Below, piece after piece: positions 5,723-6,927 of a DNA stretch of 6,927 nt. How positions within the stretch are numbered: position 1 is the first letter of the stretch; every line of letters begins with the position of its first letter. The position numbers and the translations under genes are program-made. The stretch covers positions 1 to 6,927 of the forward strand of contig CAZAGT010000283.1 in NCBI GenBank assembly GCA_964484515.1. The letters are read 5' to 3'. Under the pieces are notes generated by a model. That model was not told the DNA's origin. It saw nothing but the letters and a program-made list of their open reading frames with translations, and did not search any database. The stretch comes from CAZAGT01 sp964484515. Lineage in GTDB: Bacteria > Desulfobacterota > DSM-4660 > Desulfatiglandales > HGW-15.

Positions 5723-6760
5723 ATGCGCAAGCAGCCCAGTCCAACCGTCATAGGAGGGTTTGTCATTGGAGCCCTCATCCTGGCCGTCCTCGGCATCATG
5801 TTCCTCGGCGGTGGCGAATTTTTGAAGGAAAAGCGAAAATACGTCCTCTACTTCGATGAATCGGTGAAGGGACTGGATGTCGGGGCGCCGGTCGCTTTTC
5901 GGGGAGTCAGCATCGGGAAGGTCACCGCTGTAAGGGCCATGGTGGATCCCAAGGATCTCTCTTTCGACATGGAAGTCATGATCGAGATCGATCCCTCCAA
6001 GTTCCTGCTTGTGACCGGCGAAACCGCTGAATCCCTGCAATATGACCAGCCCACGGTGATGCGCCAGTTGATCGAGAAGGGCTTCAGAGCCCAGTTGGAG
6101 ACAAAGAGCCTGGTGACCGGCCAATTGATGGTAAACGCGGACTTCTTCCCCGGTACGCCCATCCGGTTGCACGGGAATAAGGAGTTCGTCGAGATCCCGA
6201 CCATTCCATCCACCATGGGGGAGTTTACCAAGAAACTCATGAACCTCAACTTGGATCAGCTCAGCGCGAAATTGACGTCGTTGATCGATGGCGTCGATAA
6301 GAAGGTGAACTCTCCGGCGATGAATGAAATTATCACGACCCTGAATCACGCCCTAAAGCACCTTGATCAGCTCATCGTAAACGTGGACAATCAGGTTGAA
6401 CCCCTTTCCACGGGCGCCCAGGCGACGCTCAAGGACCTCGGGACCCTGGCCCGCAACACGGATCAGCGGATCAAACCGCTGACGGCCAAGGCTCAAGAGG
6501 GGATCGAGGATATCCAGATCCTTGTCAGGAATGCAAATAAGGAAGTAAAACCGCTCTCTACAAAGGCCCAGGGGGCTTTGGACCAGGGACGTAAAACGTT
6601 GGCTACAGCCGAAGGCCTTATCGCCGAAGACTCGCCCCTGACCTACAACGCGGAAGTCACCCTGAAGGAGCTTTCAGCAGCGGCGCGTGCGATCCGTATA
6701 TGGGCCCAGTACCTAGAACGCCATCCTGAAGCCCTGGTGCGGGGCAAGGGCGGCAGATAG
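5723..6760 (+). CDS. MlaD/PqiB-like MCE domain protein
   Basis: This 345-residue protein is the periplasmic substrate-binding MCE subunit of the transporter, anchored in the inner membrane. A single N-terminal membrane segment lies at about 8-30, with most of the protein outside. One MCE domain starts near residue 38 (YVLYFDESVKGLDVGAPV, 40-57, then FRGVSIGKV, 59-67). A PqiB-like continuation, LIEKGFRAQLETKSLVTGQL, falls at 116-135. MCE proteins assemble as hexameric rings with a central hydrophobic channel for lipids. The C-terminal half is predicted helical and holds three 25-residue repeats at 225-249, 250-274 and 275-299, each opening with a V/I-x-PL segment. The end YLERHPEALVRGK (330-342) is a motif I recall from PqiB/MlaD-type tails. 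At 345 residues it is much longer than E. coli MlaD (about 180) but has only one MCE domain, unlike PqiB or LetB. GAGAGG at 5710-5715 supports the ATG, 17 bases after the ATPase stop. Confidence 0.92.
   Translation: MRKQPSPTVIGGFVIGALILAVLGIMFLGGGEFLKEKRKYVLYFDESVKGLDVGAPVAFRGVSIGKVTAVRAMVDPKDLSFDMEVMIEIDPSKFLLVTGETAESLQYDQPTVMRQLIEKGFRAQLETKSLVTGQLMVNADFFPGTPIRLHGNKEFVEIPTIPSTMGEFTKKLMNLNLDQLSAKLTSLIDGVDKKVNSPAMNEIITTLNHALKHLDQLIVNVDNQVEPLSTGAQATLKDLGTLARNTDQRIKPLTAKAQEGIEDIQILVRNANKEVKPLSTKAQGALDQGRKTLATAEGLIAEDSPLTYNAEVTLKELSAAARAIRIWAQYLERHPEALVRGKGGR
6395..6619 (+). repeat. Three tandem 75-base (25-residue) coding repeats in the MCE gene
   Basis: Copies run 6395-6469, 6470-6544 and 6545-6619, with no gaps between them. 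At protein level they share an opening of V or I, then E or K, then PL, then S or T. An A-Q pair at positions 8-9 of each copy is also conserved. The copies have diverged at DNA level, so this is an old duplication or a structural periodicity rather than a recent expansion. The residues suggest amphipathic helices with a proline at the start of each unit. Confidence 0.7.
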
Positions 6761-6761
6761 C

Positions 6762-6768
6762 AAGGAGG
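6762..6768 (+). promoter_or_regulatory. Strong ribosome binding site deciding the lipoprotein start
   Basis: AAGGAGG lies eight bases before the ATG at 6777. An earlier ATG at 6769 directly follows the site but closes after three codons (M-K-R-stop), so it cannot be the start. The ATG at 6777 is followed at once by a second ATG at 6780 in the same frame; either could be used. Confidence 0.7.
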
Positions 6769-6776
6769 ATGAAACG

Positions 6777-6927
6777 ATGATGTCACGATGCTTCGCGATG
6801 CTCACGGTAACCGTGTTCTGCATTTCCTTGATGGCCCTTGCCGGTTGTGGCACCAGCGCTCCAACCAGGTTCTACGTCCTGAGCCCGATGCCCGCCTCTG
6901 ATGAAGGCTCGCAGGTCGTCCTGGATG
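6777..6927 (+). CDS. ABC transport auxiliary lipoprotein, PqiC/LinN type (5' part only)
   Basis: Only the first 50 codons are inside the window; the gene continues past its end. The N-terminus is a clear lipoprotein signal: a short basic start (MMSRC), a hydrophobic core at about 6-21, and lipobox L-A-G-C with the modified cysteine at residue 24. The mature part begins GTSAPTRFYVLSPMP. The FYVLSP stretch shortly after the cysteine is typical of the ABC transport auxiliary family (PF03886, which includes PqiC). In PqiABC and LinKLMN systems this lipoprotein partners the MCE protein at the outer membrane. It starts 16 bases after the MCE gene stop with a strong ribosome binding site, so it belongs to the same operon. 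Residue 25 is glycine, not aspartate, which fits outer-membrane sorting under the usual +2 rule. The family call rests on short sequence plus gene position. Confidence 0.85.
   Translation, partial: MMSRCFAMLTVTVFCISLMALAGCGTSAPTRFYVLSPMPASDEGSQVVLD

Overview
This window is a GC-rich, gene-dense segment of a diderm (Gram-negative-type) bacterium. The cell-envelope gene content shows this: a lipoprotein outer-membrane channel, an MCE/Mla-type ABC lipid transporter, and an outer-membrane auxiliary lipoprotein. The particular mixture suggests a deltaproteobacterium (Desulfobacterota) or a neighbouring phylum such as NC10 or Nitrospirota. It combines a DUF362 protein, a NodT-class channel ending in a tryptophan-rich tail, an MlaE with a fused N-terminal STAS-like domain, and a short structured intergenic repeat. 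That assignment is inference from style, not from a marker gene. All convincing genes are on the + strand.

Layout. Positions 1-232 hold no supported gene. A DUF362 protein follows (233-1168). A 394-base non-coding gap (1169-1562) contains a post-stop hairpin, short direct repeats and at best a weak promoter. An outer-membrane efflux lipoprotein of the NodT/OprM type (1563-3293) comes next, closed by a compact hairpin at 3300-3321. The 311-base gap after it carries a striking composite palindromic element (3444-3566). Then comes the transporter operon: MlaE-like permease with STAS domain (3605-4759), a 175-base spacer with a mini-ORF and a 7-base tandem repeat, MlaF-like ATPase with a GTG start (4935-5705), MlaD/PqiB-like MCE protein (5723-6760), and the start of a PqiC/LinN-type lipoprotein (6777 to the window end).

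How they work together. Permease, ATPase, single-MCE periplasmic protein and outer-membrane lipoprotein, in this order, is the LinKLMN-type version of the Mla/MCE systems, which move phospholipids or other hydrophobic molecules between inner and outer membrane. The MlaB function appears fused into the permease. No MlaC shuttle is seen, although the operon continues beyond the window. The MCE protein has a long helical C-terminal half with three 25-residue repeats that could span periplasm towards the lipoprotein. The TolC-like channel just upstream has no adaptor or inner-membrane pump beside it. A link to the MCE system is possible but unproven, because a hairpin and a repeat element separate them.

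Nothing here is clearly an undescribed system. The items most worth a second look are the composite palindrome at 3444-3566, the interrupted permease/ATPase junction, the 25-residue repeats of the MCE protein, and the orphan outer-membrane channel with its unusual C-terminal extension.
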